A stretch of DNA of 64,000 nt from Gaoshiqia sediminis. Lineage in GTDB: Bacteria; Bacteroidota; Bacteroidia; Bacteroidales; Prolixibacteraceae. The translations under genes were made by a program, and so were the position numbers. The stretch spans positions 181,699 to 245,698 of the forward strand of contig NZ_JAPAAF010000004.1 in NCBI RefSeq assembly GCF_025907915.1. The letters run 5' to 3'. Shown one piece after another: positions 54,126 to 63,947 of the stretch. Position 1 is the first letter of the stretch. Each line of letters starts with the position of its first letter. The notes beneath the pieces are model-generated. The model was not told the DNA's origin, searched no databases, and worked only from the letters and a program-made list of their open reading frames with translations.

Positions 54126-55118
54126 TCAAACTCGGTTTCCTTTCTTCATTTCGCTCAATACAAATTCTTTGGCGTGGTAAGTGATGATTACATCGGCGCC
54201 TGCCCGTTTGATTGAGGTGAGGATTTCCTTGATCAGGCGTTCGCCATCTACCCAGCCATTGGCAGCCGCAGCTTTCACCATCGAAAATTCGCCGCTCACA
54301 TTGTAGGCCACCACCGGCATATTGAAGGTCGTTTTTACCCGGTTGATGATGTCGAGATAACTGAGGGCCGGCTTCACCATCACCATGTCGGCGCCTTCAA
54401 TAATATCCTGCTCCACTTCGCGCAAGGCTTCGTCGCTGTTTGCCGGATCCATTTGGTAGGTGCTGCGGTCGCCAAATTTCGGAGCGCTTTCGGCGGCATC
54501 GCGGAAAGGTCCGTAAAAGCCAGAAGCGTATTTGGCAGAATAGGCCATGATGGGCGTGTTTTCGTATCCGTTTTCATCCAAAGCCTTCCGGATGGCGCCT
54601 ACGCGACCGTCCATCATATCGCTGGGGGCAATAATGTCGGCTCCCGCTTTGGCAAGCGTAACCGATTGAGCGGCGAGCGTGTGCAAGGTACTGTCGTTGT
54701 CCACATCGCCATTAATGATCGTTCCGCAATGGCCGTGGGTGGTATATTCGCAATTGCAAACATCAGCCACAATCATCACTTGGGGAACAATTTCTTTCAG
54801 CGCCCGGATCGCTTTTGGAACAATGGCGTCGTAGTGGCAGGCCACATGTCCGGTTTCATCTTTCGACTCGGGAATTCCAAACAGCAGAATTTTATCAACG
54901 CCGGTCGTTTCGAACAGATCTTTCACTTCATTCACCAGCAGATCGATGGATAATTGGAAATTGCCAGGCATGGATTTGATGGGATTGCTCACGTTTTTGC
55001 CAGGGCAAACAAAATAGGGCATAATCAGGTCGTCCCGGTTTACTTCGGTTTCGCGCACCATGCTTCGGATAGTGGCAGTTTTTCGCAGTCTTCTTAACCG
55101 TGTGATTGGATAGCTCAT
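54126..55118 (-). CDS. hemB: Porphobilinogen synthase (delta-aminolevulinic acid dehydratase)
   Basis: A 330-residue ALAD. The zinc-binding cysteines are in VCNCEYTTHGHCG (~120-131). Catalytic Lys residues are in AYSAKYASGFYGPF and VMVKPALSYLDII, with VVAYNVSGEFSMVKAAAANG near the C-terminus. It condenses two 5-aminolevulinate molecules to porphobilinogen. The Cys-rich site indicates the zinc-dependent form. Its start overlaps the hemD stop by four bases (ATGA), so it is translated coupled. The hemL gene follows after 123 bases that hold two heptad arrays. Confidence 0.96.
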   Translation of the reverse strand: MSYPITRLRRLRKTATIRSMVRETEVNRDDLIMPYFVCPGKNVSNPIKSMPGNFQLSIDLLVNEVKDLFETTGVDKILLFGIPESKDETGHVACHYDAIVPKAIRALKEIVPQVMIVADVCNCEYTTHGHCGTIINGDVDNDSTLHTLAAQSVTLAKAGADIIAPSDMMDGRVGAIRKALDENGYENTPIMAYSAKYASGFYGPFRDAAESAPKFGDRSTYQMDPANSDEALREVEQDIIEGADMVMVKPALSYLDIINRVKTTFNMPVVAYNVSGEFSMVKAAAANGWVDGERLIKEILTSIKRAGADVIITYHAKEFVLSEMKKGNRV

Positions 55119-55876
55119 AATGTGTTGTTTTTTAAGTCTTTTTTGAAATAGCTGATAGTTGCTTCGGCCAAAGCTTTGTAACTGGATTCAGCAGCTGTGA
55201 CCAACGGGTTCAGTCCGAGTTCGCTCATGGCAGTCGTTGTTGTTTTGCCAATGCTGATCAACCGCAAGCCGGTTTTATTTCGTTTCAATGTTGCGTACAG
55301 GTTTTTTATGGCCGAAGGACTGCTGACAATCAATAAATCGTAAGCATCATCTTCAATTTGCTTCAGTAAATTTTCGTCGATATTTTCAGGTTCAATTGTT
55401 TGGTAAACATTGACCCTATCAACCGGATGATTTGCTGATAATTTACGTTGCAGAGTGTCCGGTGCCAGGTTGCCAAGTACCAGTAAAACCGAATTGCCTG
55501 GCGGAATGGTTCCTGACAATTCTTCAGCAAAGTCAGCTCCCGATTTTCCGCTGCCCACAAAATCGGCGACGTAACCATTCTTTAGGAGTTCCGCTGCGGT
55601 TATTTCACCCAATGCCGCCATTTTATTACTGTTCGTCGGTTTTTGTTCCTGTAGAAAAGCAGAAACGCCATTCTTGCTGGTGAACACCAGCCAATGATAG
55701 GAACCGATTTCTTTTTGCAATTGAAATAAAGAAGGGGATACTTCGATCATGGGCAAATAGTACACCTCAGCGCCCAATTGGCTGATGATTTCAAAAAAAT
55801 CATCGGGATCTTTTTTCGGATAGGTGCAGATGATGATTTTGCCTTGTAATATGTCTGTATCTGGTAGTTTGTCCAT
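55115..55876 (-). CDS. hemD: Uroporphyrinogen-III synthase
   Basis: A 253-residue HemD-type protein: the two-lobed fold is shown by GKIIICTYPKKDPDDFFEII, WLVFTSKNGVSAFLQE, AALGEITAAELLKNGYVADF, LLIVSSPSAIKNLYATL and ISIGKTTTTAMSELGLNPLV. It closes the linear tetrapyrrole with inversion of ring D. HemD sequences are poorly conserved, so the call also rests on position between hemC and hemB (2-base gap and 4-base overlap). It is likely cytoplasmic and co-translated with both. Confidence 0.9.
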   Translation of the reverse strand: MDKLPDTDILQGKIIICTYPKKDPDDFFEIISQLGAEVYYLPMIEVSPSLFQLQKEIGSYHWLVFTSKNGVSAFLQEQKPTNSNKMAALGEITAAELLKNGYVADFVGSGKSGADFAEELSGTIPPGNSVLLVLGNLAPDTLQRKLSANHPVDRVNVYQTIEPENIDENLLKQIEDDAYDLLIVSSPSAIKNLYATLKRNKTGLRLISIGKTTTTAMSELGLNPLVTAAESSYKALAEATISYFKKDLKNNTL

Positions 55877-55878
55877 GT

Positions 55879-56808
55879 TTAAACGGTCCGGATCGAGTCC
55901 AGGATTTCTCTTCCACCTTCATCGAGTATGGCCTGGGCGAGTTCGATGGCTTTTTCCGATGCTTCGTCCAGCGAGCAGTCAACGGTTTTCCGAATGACGG
56001 TCTTCCCATCCAGGCCGGCCACCAGCCCTGTTAGTTTTAGCTGGCTGCCGTGTGGCTCAGAATAACAGGCCACCGGAACCTGACAGCCTCCTTCGAGGGT
56101 ACGCAAAAGCCAGCGTTCGGCCATGGTAGTTTGCCAGGTGAGTTCATCCGAAACAGCATCGACAACGCGTTGGATAAACTCATCATCTTCCCTGATTTCG
56201 ATGGCAACTGCTCCCTGACTGACGGCCGGCAAAATTACTGTCGGATCCAGAAATTCGGTTATCAGTTTTTCGTATCCCAGACGAATAATTCCTGCTCCGG
56301 CCATAACCAGTGCATCGCAATGCCCGTCTTTCATTTTTTGGATGCGGGTATCCACGTTGCCGCGGATGTCAACAATAGTCAGATTTGGATTGAAGTGCAA
56401 CAGTTGGGCCTTTCGGCGCAAGCTGGAAGTAGCAATCCGGTCGTTTTCAGTCATCTCCGTCAGCTTTCGACCATCCTTTGAAATCAGTACATCGCGCACT
56501 TCGCCACGGGGCAACATGCCGCCAATGATCAGTCCTTCAGGTAATTCAGTTGGCAGATCTTTCAAACTATGAACGGCCAGGTCAATCTCGCCGTTTATCA
56601 GTGCAGTTTCTATTTCTTTGGTGAACAGGCCCTTGTCTCCGATTTTCGACAACGCGACATCCAAAATAATGTCGCCTTTTGTTTTGATGATTTCAATTTC
56701 GACTGTTAGATGCGGGAAAGCTCCGGAAATAGCCGCTTGCACTTGTTCGGCCTGCCAGAGGGCCAATTTGCTGCCTCGGGTGCCTATCTTGATGTTTTTT
56801 TTACTCAT
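55879..56808 (-). CDS. hemC: Hydroxymethylbilane synthase (porphobilinogen deaminase)
   Basis: A 309-residue enzyme beginning KIGTRGSKLALWQAEQVQAA with TKGD in IIKTKGDIILDVALSKIGDK, GLFTKEIETALINGEIDLAV, HSLKDLPTELPEGL and the dipyrromethane-cofactor Cys (~241) in LEGGCQVPVACY. It polymerises four porphobilinogens. The start overlaps the hemA end by eight bases and its stop is two bases before hemD, forming a tight operon. Length and active-site motifs are normal. Confidence 0.96.
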   Translation of the reverse strand: MSKKNIKIGTRGSKLALWQAEQVQAAISGAFPHLTVEIEIIKTKGDIILDVALSKIGDKGLFTKEIETALINGEIDLAVHSLKDLPTELPEGLIIGGMLPRGEVRDVLISKDGRKLTEMTENDRIATSSLRRKAQLLHFNPNLTIVDIRGNVDTRIQKMKDGHCDALVMAGAGIIRLGYEKLITEFLDPTVILPAVSQGAVAIEIREDDEFIQRVVDAVSDELTWQTTMAERWLLRTLEGGCQVPVACYSEPHGSQLKLTGLVAGLDGKTVIRKTVDCSLDEASEKAIELAQAILDEGGREILDSIRTV

Positions 56809-58054
56809 TGGATGGAGAAAATAGGTCGTTGATGACTTTTACATATTCGGTTTTCCGGCCATTATCGCTGATGGTCTTCATGCTCTTGATCAATGCATTA
56901 ACTAATTTATCCGAAACTTGTTTGCCGTATTTTTCCATGAATTGAAATTCTTCTTCGGTGTGGAATTTTTTCGCAGCAGCCAATTCATTCAGGTTAACCT
57001 GATTCACAGCCGCAATAATTTTTTGAATGACCGGTGACAGATTTTGTGTACTCAACCAATCGGAAAAATCGGCAACTTTTTCAGCAATAATTACTTCGGC
57101 GACCGAAACGTAGGCTTGCTTTTTTTCCTTGTTTCCGGCTACTACTTCTTCCAAATCATCAACATTCAGCAGAGAAACCCCGTTAATTCCGGCCACATCG
57201 GGGTGAATATTTCGCGGTACCCCCAAATCGATCATCATTACCCGGGGGTGACCATTGAGGTGGGGCATAATCCGTCCGGCGTCTAAAATTGGTTCTTTGC
57301 AGGCAACCGAGCTGACAATGATTTCGGCTTCATGGATACCCAGCATCAGATCGTGAAAGGGCAGGGACTTGCCGTTGTAACGGGCGGCCAGCTCTTCCGC
57401 TTTGTTCCGGGTACGGTTGGTTACCATGATGTTTTTACAGCCTTTTTTGTAAAGATTTTTGATGACCAGTTCTCCGGTTTCGCCGGCGCCGATCAACAGG
57501 ATTTTTTTATCCTGAAGGTTTTCGAATTGCTCGCTGCATTTTTCTACGGCGGCATAACTCACCGAAAAAGCGCCGGTGCTCATGGCCGTGTTGGTCCGGA
57601 CCAGTTTGCCGGTTTCAAGTGCTTTGTTGAACAATCGCTTCAGCACTTTCCCCACCGTGCCGTTTTCTTTTGCCTGATTGAATGCTTCTTTTATTTGCGA
57701 AACAATCTGGTATTCGCCCAACACCATCGATTCGAGGCTGGAGACCACGCGGAACAAGTGTCTGATGGCGTCATCGTGCTGAAAACGGTAGAAATGCTTG
57801 TGCATTTCATCGCTTTCCCCAACAAGATCATGCAGATAACGCAGCAAGATGCTAAAAGCTCCGGTAGAGCAGCATTTGTCTGCCTTAAAGTAAATTTCAG
57901 TACGGTTGCAAGTGGACAAGATAACAACTTCTTCGATGTATTTATTATCGAAGATGGATTTGGCAAGTTTGGCGCTTTCTGCTTTATCCAGTGCAAATTT
58001 TTCTCGAATATGTACAGATGCCGATTTATGGCTAAGACCAATAATTCCAATCAT
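56801..58054 (-). CDS. hemA: Glutamyl-tRNA reductase
   Basis: A 417-residue enzyme of the C5 pathway. Catalytic Cys49 is in VVILSTCNRTEIYF. The NADPH-binding part includes KKILLIGAGETGELVIKNLY and VTNRTRNKAEELAARYNG. Central helix residues MVLGEYQIVSQIKEAFNQAK and the C-terminal dimerisation domain are intact. It reduces Glu-tRNA to glutamate-1-semialdehyde, committing glutamate to heme. It is the first heme gene of the operon. An unknown membrane protein gene lies 50 bases upstream and may be co-transcribed. Confidence 0.96.
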   Translation of the reverse strand: MIGIIGLSHKSASVHIREKFALDKAESAKLAKSIFDNKYIEEVVILSTCNRTEIYFKADKCCSTGAFSILLRYLHDLVGESDEMHKHFYRFQHDDAIRHLFRVVSSLESMVLGEYQIVSQIKEAFNQAKENGTVGKVLKRLFNKALETGKLVRTNTAMSTGAFSVSYAAVEKCSEQFENLQDKKILLIGAGETGELVIKNLYKKGCKNIMVTNRTRNKAEELAARYNGKSLPFHDLMLGIHEAEIIVSSVACKEPILDAGRIMPHLNGHPRVMMIDLGVPRNIHPDVAGINGVSLLNVDDLEEVVAGNKEKKQAYVSVAEVIIAEKVADFSDWLSTQNLSPVIQKIIAAVNQVNLNELAAAKKFHTEEEFQFMEKYGKQVSDKLVNALIKSMKTISDNGRKTEYVKVINDLFSPSNE

Positions 58055-58104
58055 AATGGCTATAAAAAATGAAACTTCGGATACTTTTCAACGAGTTGCT
58101 GATA

Positions 58105-58473
58105 TCAGCTCATCAGGCAAGGCGGCGAAAGTCCAAAGAAACGGGCAATATGTTTTTTGGAATGAAATGTACCAACAAAATTTCCACCGGAAAATGTGAG
58201 GTGTAAATAAGGTATTTTTAGTGCTGTACCGGCAGGAAAAGCAACCTGATTACCAATTTTCTGGTTTTCCTGGAAATCGCTCCAGTGAAACTGGTAACAG
58301 TTTGAATAAGTGGTGGTTGTTTCGGGAGCAGCAGGAAGTGAGATGTTCTTCTCATCGGGTTTGGTTTCCATATTGGCCAACGCCTCCTGGCTGGTTGCCA
58401 GGGTAAATGTCAGCACCACTCCCAGCAGGAGCAGGTATGGTAACAATGAACCGGTTAGTCCGAGAAAAAACAT
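58105..58473 (-). CDS. Unknown small membrane protein upstream of hemA
   Basis: A 122-residue protein that I do not recognise. One membrane segment or signal (LLPYLLLLGVVLTFTLATSQ) is followed by a Pro/Thr-rich stretch and a C-terminal region ending in HIARFFGLSPPCLMS. I chose ATG 58473 as the start next to the hydrophobic segment; the frame from 58512 adds 13 residues. It is on the same strand as the heme genes and 50 bases before hemA. A link to heme or to a redox sensor is only a guess from position. Alternatives are a secreted small protein or an inner-membrane subunit. Confidence 0.55.
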   Translation of the reverse strand: MFFLGLTGSLLPYLLLLGVVLTFTLATSQEALANMETKPDEKNISLPAAPETTTTYSNCYQFHWSDFQENQKIGNQVAFPAGTALKIPYLHLTFSGGNFVGTFHSKKHIARFFGLSPPCLMS

Positions 58474-58490
58474 TTTAGTACCTTTTTCAG

Positions 58491-58498
58491 CAAAGTTA
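58491..58498 (-). promoter_or_regulatory. Putative -7 box for the heme operon
   Basis: On the minus strand TAACTTTG fits TAnnTTTG and lies 17 bases before the ATG at 58473. Two TTTG copies (58510-58517) lie upstream, at 11-15 bases instead of the usual 19-21, so the -33 box is uncertain. Confidence 0.4.
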
Positions 58499-58730
58499 AT
58501 AATCTGATGCAAACAAACCAGTATTCAGCCAATTGAAAAAGTTGATAGATGTCAATCTAACTGGTTTGTTATGTGAGCTTTTGCTGTTGTGTAACATAGT
58601 TGGAAAAAATCATTTTTGTCAACGCAAAAGGTTTCATCGCATCGAACAAAGCAGAAAACAACCAATTCGTGCAATGGTTCGCTGGAAATGGTACTTTCTT
58701 GTATTTTATGATCATTGATTGGTGTAGGTA

Positions 58731-58787
58731 AAAAAATCCCAACAGCCGGATGTTGCAAGGGGCGCATTCCGGCTGTTGGGATTTTTT
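58731..58787 (-). terminator. Strong terminator after cysNC
   Basis: A perfect 20-bp stem: AAAAAATCCCAACAGCCGGA (58731-58750) with its complement at 58768-58787, loop of 17 bases. Read on the minus strand it ends in a T run. It ends the sulfate-activation transcript about 60 bases after cysNC; being symmetrical it may also protect the heme side. Confidence 0.92.
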
Positions 58788-58847
58788 GAGGTCACGGACC
58801 TATTTATATTTCCTTGATCACTTCTTTGTCCGAATGGTTTCTGCTTT

Positions 58848-60812
58848 CTATAAAGGGAAAATTCCCTGTTCGCGGCAGTATTCAATTAATCGTTCCGGAT
58901 TTTTTCCGTTATCTGTTGGACTGAGTTTCAATGCAGGTTTTTCCGGGGCTTCAAACGGAATGTCAATGCCGGGAACGTACTTCAGGTTTTCCTGGGCGTA
59001 AAAGTCGGGTTTGTTTTTCTGGCAATATTCCATACTGGCATCCATGAAAAACAAATGGAACCGCTCGGGGCCAATAATTTCGGCCACCTGTTCGCGGATG
59101 TGCTTGTCGGGCGAAATGAATGAGCAGATGGTAATGATCCCCTGATCGTTCAGCAGGCGACAAACTTCGGCTACGCGTCGCAGGTGCTCAGCCCTGTCGG
59201 TGGGCGTGTAGTCCAACTCTTTTGACAAGCCTGAACGCACCGAGCTGCCATCGAGCAACACGACGGTTGCACCCATGTCGAACAGTTGCTTTTCCAGGCT
59301 GAAAGCCATTTCGTTTTTGCCTGACCCATGCAAGCCGGTAATCCAAAGCGTTGCGCCTTTTTGCTTATATCGCTGCTGGTAAGCTTCATCCGAAATCAGC
59401 CCTTGTCCTCGACGGATTTGCTCCTTCTCGTGATCGCTGATGCGTGAGGGCAGGTCGTCTGCGCTGAGTTTGTCGATGATCATTCCCACCGCCACCGTAT
59501 TGTGGCTAACAGGATCAATCAACACAAATGAACCGGTGCTTTTGTTCTTTTTATACGGATCGAAAAATAGCGGCTTATTGGTTGTCAGCACTGCACGGCC
59601 TATTTCATTCAGCTCAAAATGATCGATTTCCGATTTTTGAAGCGTGTTGACATCAATTTTGTATTGAATTTTATCGATGCGCGCCTTGGTATTGTTGTTG
59701 GCGTGCTTGATAAAAAAGTGAGTGGTCGGATCCATGGGCTTTTCGTCCATCCAAACCAGCATCGACTCGAAGTGGCGTTCCATGCGTGGAAGATTGTCGG
59801 GATATACGATCATGTCGCCGCGCGAAATGTCAATTTCATCTTCCAGGGTAACGGTGACCGATTGTGGTGGGAAGGCCTCATCCAGTTCGCCGTCATAGGA
59901 AACAATGTTCCGGATGACCGAGGTTTTTCTCGAAGGAAGTACCATGATTTTTTCGCCTTTGCGCACAATGCCCGAGGCCACCCGCGATGAAAAGCCGCGG
60001 AAGTTGTTGTCGGGTTTCAGTACATACTGTACCGGGTAGCGCATATCGTCAAAGTTGCGGTCGGAGCTGATGTGTACGGTTTCCAAAAAGTCGAGCATAC
60101 ATTTGCCTTTGTACCAGGGCATCCGCTCGGATGGTTCCACCACGTTGTCGCCTTTCAGCGCCGAAATCGGGATGAAGTTGACATCCGGAATATCGAGCTG
60201 TGCCACAAAGTTTTTGTAGTCTTCGCAAATCTCATCAAAGATTTTTTGGTCGAAATTGACCAGGTCCATTTTGTTGACTGCCAGCACCACGTGTTTGATC
60301 CCCAACAGCGACACCAGGAATGTATGGCGGCGGGTCTGGGTGATCACACCTTTGGTGGCATCAATGAGGATGATGGCCAGGTTGGCGGTGGAAGCGCCGG
60401 TTACCATGTTGCGGGTATATTGTTCGTGCCCCGGTGTGTCGGCTATGATAAATTTGCGTTTGTTGGTCGAGAAATAGCGATAAGCCACGTCAATGGTGAT
60501 CCCTTGTTCACGTTCCGCTTTCAGCCCGTCGAGCAATAAGGCGTAATCAATATCTTCACCGGCGTGTCCCATGCGTTTGCTGTCGCGTTCGAGTGCCGAA
60601 AGCTGGTCTTCGTAAAGTTTTTTGCTGTCGAAGAGCAAACGGCCGATCAGGGTTGATTTGCCATCGTCAACCGATCCGGCTGTAAGCAAACGGAGCAGGT
60701 CTTTCTTTTCGTCCTGATCGAGGAATGCCTTGATATCGAGAAAGCCCCCCTCTTTTCTCCCGACGGGGGGATGATTTGGATTAGCTGTATCTGAATTTTT
60801 ATTTGTTGTCAT
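58848..60812 (-). CDS. cysNC: CysN sulfate adenylyltransferase large subunit fused to an APS-kinase-like domain
   Basis: A 654-residue fusion. The N-terminal ~450 residues are a GTPase of the CysN type: P-loop [33 protein letters not shown] and VNKMDLV. It supplies GTP-driven energy to CysD for APS formation. The C-terminal ~170 residues follow the APS kinase pattern ([47 protein letters not shown]). However, the P-loop is [11 protein letters not shown], with Asn in place of Ser/Thr after Lys, and DGDNVR is DGSSVR. These changes suggest weak or no kinase activity. ATG 60812 is preferred over TTG 60833. cysD lies 67 bases upstream. Confidence 0.88.
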   Translation of the reverse strand: MTTNKNSDTANPNHPPVGRKEGGFLDIKAFLDQDEKKDLLRLLTAGSVDDGKSTLIGRLLFDSKKLYEDQLSALERDSKRMGHAGEDIDYALLLDGLKAEREQGITIDVAYRYFSTNKRKFIIADTPGHEQYTRNMVTGASTANLAIILIDATKGVITQTRRHTFLVSLLGIKHVVLAVNKMDLVNFDQKIFDEICEDYKNFVAQLDIPDVNFIPISALKGDNVVEPSERMPWYKGKCMLDFLETVHISSDRNFDDMRYPVQYVLKPDNNFRGFSSRVASGIVRKGEKIMVLPSRKTSVIRNIVSYDGELDEAFPPQSVTVTLEDEIDISRGDMIVYPDNLPRMERHFESMLVWMDEKPMDPTTHFFIKHANNNTKARIDKIQYKIDVNTLQKSEIDHFELNEIGRAVLTTNKPLFFDPYKKNKSTGSFVLIDPVSHNTVAVGMIIDKLSADDLPSRISDHEKEQIRRGQGLISDEAYQQRYKQKGATLWITGLHGSGKNEMAFSLEKQLFDMGATVVLLDGSSVRSGLSKELDYTPTDRAEHLRRVAEVCRLLNDQGIITICSFISPDKHIREQVAEIIGPERFHLFFMDASMEYCQKNKPDFYAQENLKYVPGIDIPFEAPEKPALKLSPTDNGKNPERLIEYCREQGIFPL

Positions 60813-60879
60813 TTCATTCAATTTTGTCCGCAACTTTTTTATTTTTTTCTATCTCTTCCCCTTTGGGAAGGCCGGGGTG

Positions 60880-61788
60880 TTAAAAGTACCCTTCCCGTTT
60901 CTTTTGCTCCATGCTGGCTTCCTGATCGAAATCGATCACACGGGTGGTGCGTTCCGAAACGGTCACCGTCATCATTTCTTCCACAATTTTTTCAATCGTA
61001 TCTGCCTCCGATTCGATGGCGCCGGTAAGCGGGTAGCAGCCCAATGTTCGGAAACGTACTCTTTTCATCTCTGCTTTGGCAGCCAGTTCTTTTGGCATGC
61101 GTTCGTCGTCCACCATAATCAGGTTGCCGTCCACATTCACAACAGGGCGTTCTTTGGCGTAATATAGCGGCACAATCGGGATGTTTTCCAGGCGGATATA
61201 CTGCCAGATATCCAACTCCGTCCAGTTTGAAATAGGGAACACACGGATAGATTCTCCTTTGTGTACACGGGCATTATAAATGTCCCACAGTTCGGGGCGT
61301 TGGTTTTTGGGATCCCACTGGTGGAATTTGTCGCGGAACGAGAAGATCCGCTCTTTAGCACGCGATTTTTCTTCGTCGCGGCGGGCGCCACCAAAGGCTG
61401 CATCAAATTTATATTTGTTCAGGCCTTCCAGCAGTGCCTGTGTTTTCATCATATCTGTGTGAACTTTACTTCCGTGGGTGAACGGGCCGACCCCCGATTC
61501 GAAACCTTGCTTGTTGTAATGCACTAGCAGGTCCCAGCCATTTTCTTTGGCATAGTTGTCGCGGAATTCGATCATCTCGCGAAATTTCCATTTCGAGTCG
61601 ATATGCATCAATGGGAAAGGAACTTTTCCCGGGTAGAAGGCTTTCTCAGCCAACCTGACCATCACCGATGAGTCTTTTCCGATGGAATACAACATCACCG
61701 GGTTTTCAAATTCGGCAGCCACCTCCCTGATGATATGAATCGCCTCGGCTTCAAGCTCCCGTAAATGTGTCAGCGTGTATTTATTCAT
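60880..61788 (-). CDS. cysD: Sulfate adenylyltransferase small subunit
   Basis: A 302-residue CysD of the PP-loop ATP pyrophosphatase family. It has [20 protein letters not shown] (PP-loop SxGKDS), [55 protein letters not shown] and [16 protein letters not shown]. With CysN it forms APS from ATP and sulfate. The gene lies between the SLC13 permease (109 bases upstream) and cysNC. Length and motifs are normal. Confidence 0.96.
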   Translation of the reverse strand: MNKYTLTHLRELEAEAIHIIREVAAEFENPVMLYSIGKDSSVMVRLAEKAFYPGKVPFPLMHIDSKWKFREMIEFRDNYAKENGWDLLVHYNKQGFESGVGPFTHGSKVHTDMMKTQALLEGLNKYKFDAAFGGARRDEEKSRAKERIFSFRDKFHQWDPKNQRPELWDIYNARVHKGESIRVFPISNWTELDIWQYIRLENIPIVPLYYAKERPVVNVDGNLIMVDDERMPKELAAKAEMKRVRFRTLGCYPLTGAIESEADTIEKIVEEMMTVTVSERTTRVIDFDQEASMEQKKREGYF

Positions 61789-61897
61789 AGTTAAAATTTT
61801 TCTTTTGAGGCCATGGCCTTCAGTCTAAAAAAACATTCGCCCGCAAAAATAGTTGATTCTGGGTAAATTTTATGGGTATTAATTCTTATTCTTCCGG

Positions 61898-63703
61898 CTA
61901 AAATGGCCAGATCATCGGAATGAGGATGATGGAAATGATGAAGGCGATAACGTTGAGCGGCAATCCGACTTTTGTGTAATCGCTGAATTTGTAATTTCCC
62001 AAACCTTGCACCAACAGGTTGGTTTGGTAACCAATTGGCGTGGCAAAACTGGCCGAAGCTGCAATGCAGATGGCGATAAAAAATGGTTTCGGATCAACAT
62101 TCATTTGCTGGGCGGCCGAGTAGGCAATGGGGAAAACCAGGGCTGCGGCTGCGTTGTTGGTAATTACTTCGGTAAATAGGGTGGTAATCAGGTAGATCGT
62201 GATCAGCACGCCAAGTGGGCCAAACGATTTTGAAAAGTTGATGGCGGTATGTGCAATGCTGTCGGCTGCGCCGGAGTTTTGCAGCGCTTTGCTGAGGCCA
62301 AATGCACAGGCAATGGTGATTAGCACGTCCCACGAGATTGCTTTGGTGTATTTCCGGTTGGGCAAAATGTTGATCCAGGCCATCAGAATGGCAACGATGG
62401 CTGCAAAGTAAAACATGTCGGGATGTTCGCCATTGATTTCGGGCAAATAGCGTCCAACCGTTGCGCCAACAATCATCAGCAAAACCAGCAGGATGGCGAA
62501 CAAACGTTGCCCGCGATAACGGGGTGGGGGAATTTCACCAATAAACGAAGTGAGGTAAAATATCTTGGATTCACCCCAGTTTTTGATGAAGTTTTCGTTG
62601 GTGAGCAATACCAGGCTGTCGCCGGCTTTCATGCGCACCGATCCCACATTGGTCGAGATGGTTTCCCCGTTCCGGTAAACCGCAAGAACTTCGGCCTGAT
62701 AGTGGTTCAGGAAGTCAAATTCGTCAATCGTTTGGTTGATACCGGGAAAGCGGGGGGCAATAACTGTCTCAATCTGTTTGATGTCCGTACTTTTATAAAA
62801 TTTGCCAAAGCCTTTCATCGCTTTCAGTTCCAGTTTCCGGTGAGTGACCAGGGGGACCAGGGCATCCGTTTTCACAGCTACTACCAGTTTGTCTTCTTGT
62901 TGAAGTTCGAATTTGCCTTTGCGGGTATCAATAATTTTATTGTCCCGTTCAATGGAATGAATGATGATATCTTTCAGCAAATGAGTTCGTCCATTGTTGA
63001 TCTCCTGTCCCACCAGTGAACTATTCGGTGGCAAACAGGCATCCAGAAAATACTCTTTGTAGTCCTGATAGTGGCGTTTACTGCGGTTTTTTTGGCCAGG
63101 CAATAATTTGTGGCCTAAAAAAGCAAGGTAAATAAAGCCAGCCAAGGCTATCCAAATTCCCACTTTGCCCAGTTCAAACATGTGCAGTCCCGAAAGGTTG
63201 TTCTGAAGCATCAATCCGTGTACAACCAAGTTGGTTGATGTGCCGATCAACGTGCAAATACCGCCCAGGATCGTTGCATACGATAGCGGAATCAGGAATT
63301 TTTGCGGGGAGAGGTTCATTTTTTCTGCCCAATTTTTAATCATGGGCGCAAAAATGATCACTACCGGTGTGTTGTTCAGAAAAGCTGAAATAGCCGAAAC
63401 CGGGATCAGGATCTTGGCCAACGTGATTGGCATTTTTCCTCTTCGTTTGGGCAGAAATGCACGGGCTACAATGTTTAGGGCTCCGGTTTGGCGAACACCT
63501 TCGCTTACTAAAAAGAGTACTGCAACGGTAAGCATCCCTTTGTTTGAAAAGCCAGCCAGACTTTCTTGCGTATTGATAACTCCGGTAGCCATTAATACCA
63601 CCAGAGCCGAAAATAACAGCAATCCGGGACGCATCCAGTCGTAAACCAATGCTACAATCATAATTACGATAACAGCCAGAACGAAGTAGCCTTCAAAAGT
63701 CAT
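61898..63703 (-). CDS. SLC13-family permease with two TrkA-C domains (probable sulfate transporter)
   Basis: A 601-residue membrane protein. The N-terminal helices include FLNNTPVVIIFAPMIKNWAE and YATILGGICTLIGTSTNLVV, the SLC13/DASS signature. The cytoplasmic middle (~210-385) carries two TrkA-C-like domains (GRTHLLKDIIIHSIERDNKI; YQAEVLAVYRNGETIS). The C-terminal helices include EVITNNAAAALVFPIAYSAA and IGYQTNLLVQGLGNYKFSDY. It is directly upstream of cysD and cysNC on the same strand, so it likely imports sulfate for this pathway; SLC13 members also carry dicarboxylates or phosphate. No cysH or sulfite reductase is in the window. Confidence 0.9.
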   Translation of the reverse strand: MTFEGYFVLAVIVIMIVALVYDWMRPGLLLFSALVVLMATGVINTQESLAGFSNKGMLTVAVLFLVSEGVRQTGALNIVARAFLPKRRGKMPITLAKILIPVSAISAFLNNTPVVIIFAPMIKNWAEKMNLSPQKFLIPLSYATILGGICTLIGTSTNLVVHGLMLQNNLSGLHMFELGKVGIWIALAGFIYLAFLGHKLLPGQKNRSKRHYQDYKEYFLDACLPPNSSLVGQEINNGRTHLLKDIIIHSIERDNKIIDTRKGKFELQQEDKLVVAVKTDALVPLVTHRKLELKAMKGFGKFYKSTDIKQIETVIAPRFPGINQTIDEFDFLNHYQAEVLAVYRNGETISTNVGSVRMKAGDSLVLLTNENFIKNWGESKIFYLTSFIGEIPPPRYRGQRLFAILLVLLMIVGATVGRYLPEINGEHPDMFYFAAIVAILMAWINILPNRKYTKAISWDVLITIACAFGLSKALQNSGAADSIAHTAINFSKSFGPLGVLITIYLITTLFTEVITNNAAAALVFPIAYSAAQQMNVDPKPFFIAICIAASASFATPIGYQTNLLVQGLGNYKFSDYTKVGLPLNVIAFIISIILIPMIWPF

Positions 63704-63878
63704 TGATGTTAGATTTTTTGCGTAAAGGTAGGCTTATTTGCTTAGCCGGGCATGGAGTAAAATACTTATTTCAGGTGCTGGTTTAGGGGGTGTCCGAAAA
63801 AAAATGGCTCTATCTTCCTCATTTTGTGGTCTCCCGAAAATCATGTTTAGCCGGAATAGATTTTTTTAGAAATTTTAT

Positions 63879-63909
63879 TTTGAAGTTTTAGAGAAAAAAT
63901 CTAATTTTG
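63879..63909 (+). promoter_or_regulatory. Promoter of the tRNA-Lys gene
   Basis: TTTG (63879-63882), a 19-base spacer, and TAATTTTG (63902-63909) match the Bacteroidota -33/-7 consensus (TTTG, 19-21, TAnnTTTG) exactly. The tRNA starts 38 bases after the -7 box. Confidence 0.8.
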
Positions 63910-63947
63910 CAGCGCCTTTAAACAAAAAGGCTACACATAACGAGGAT

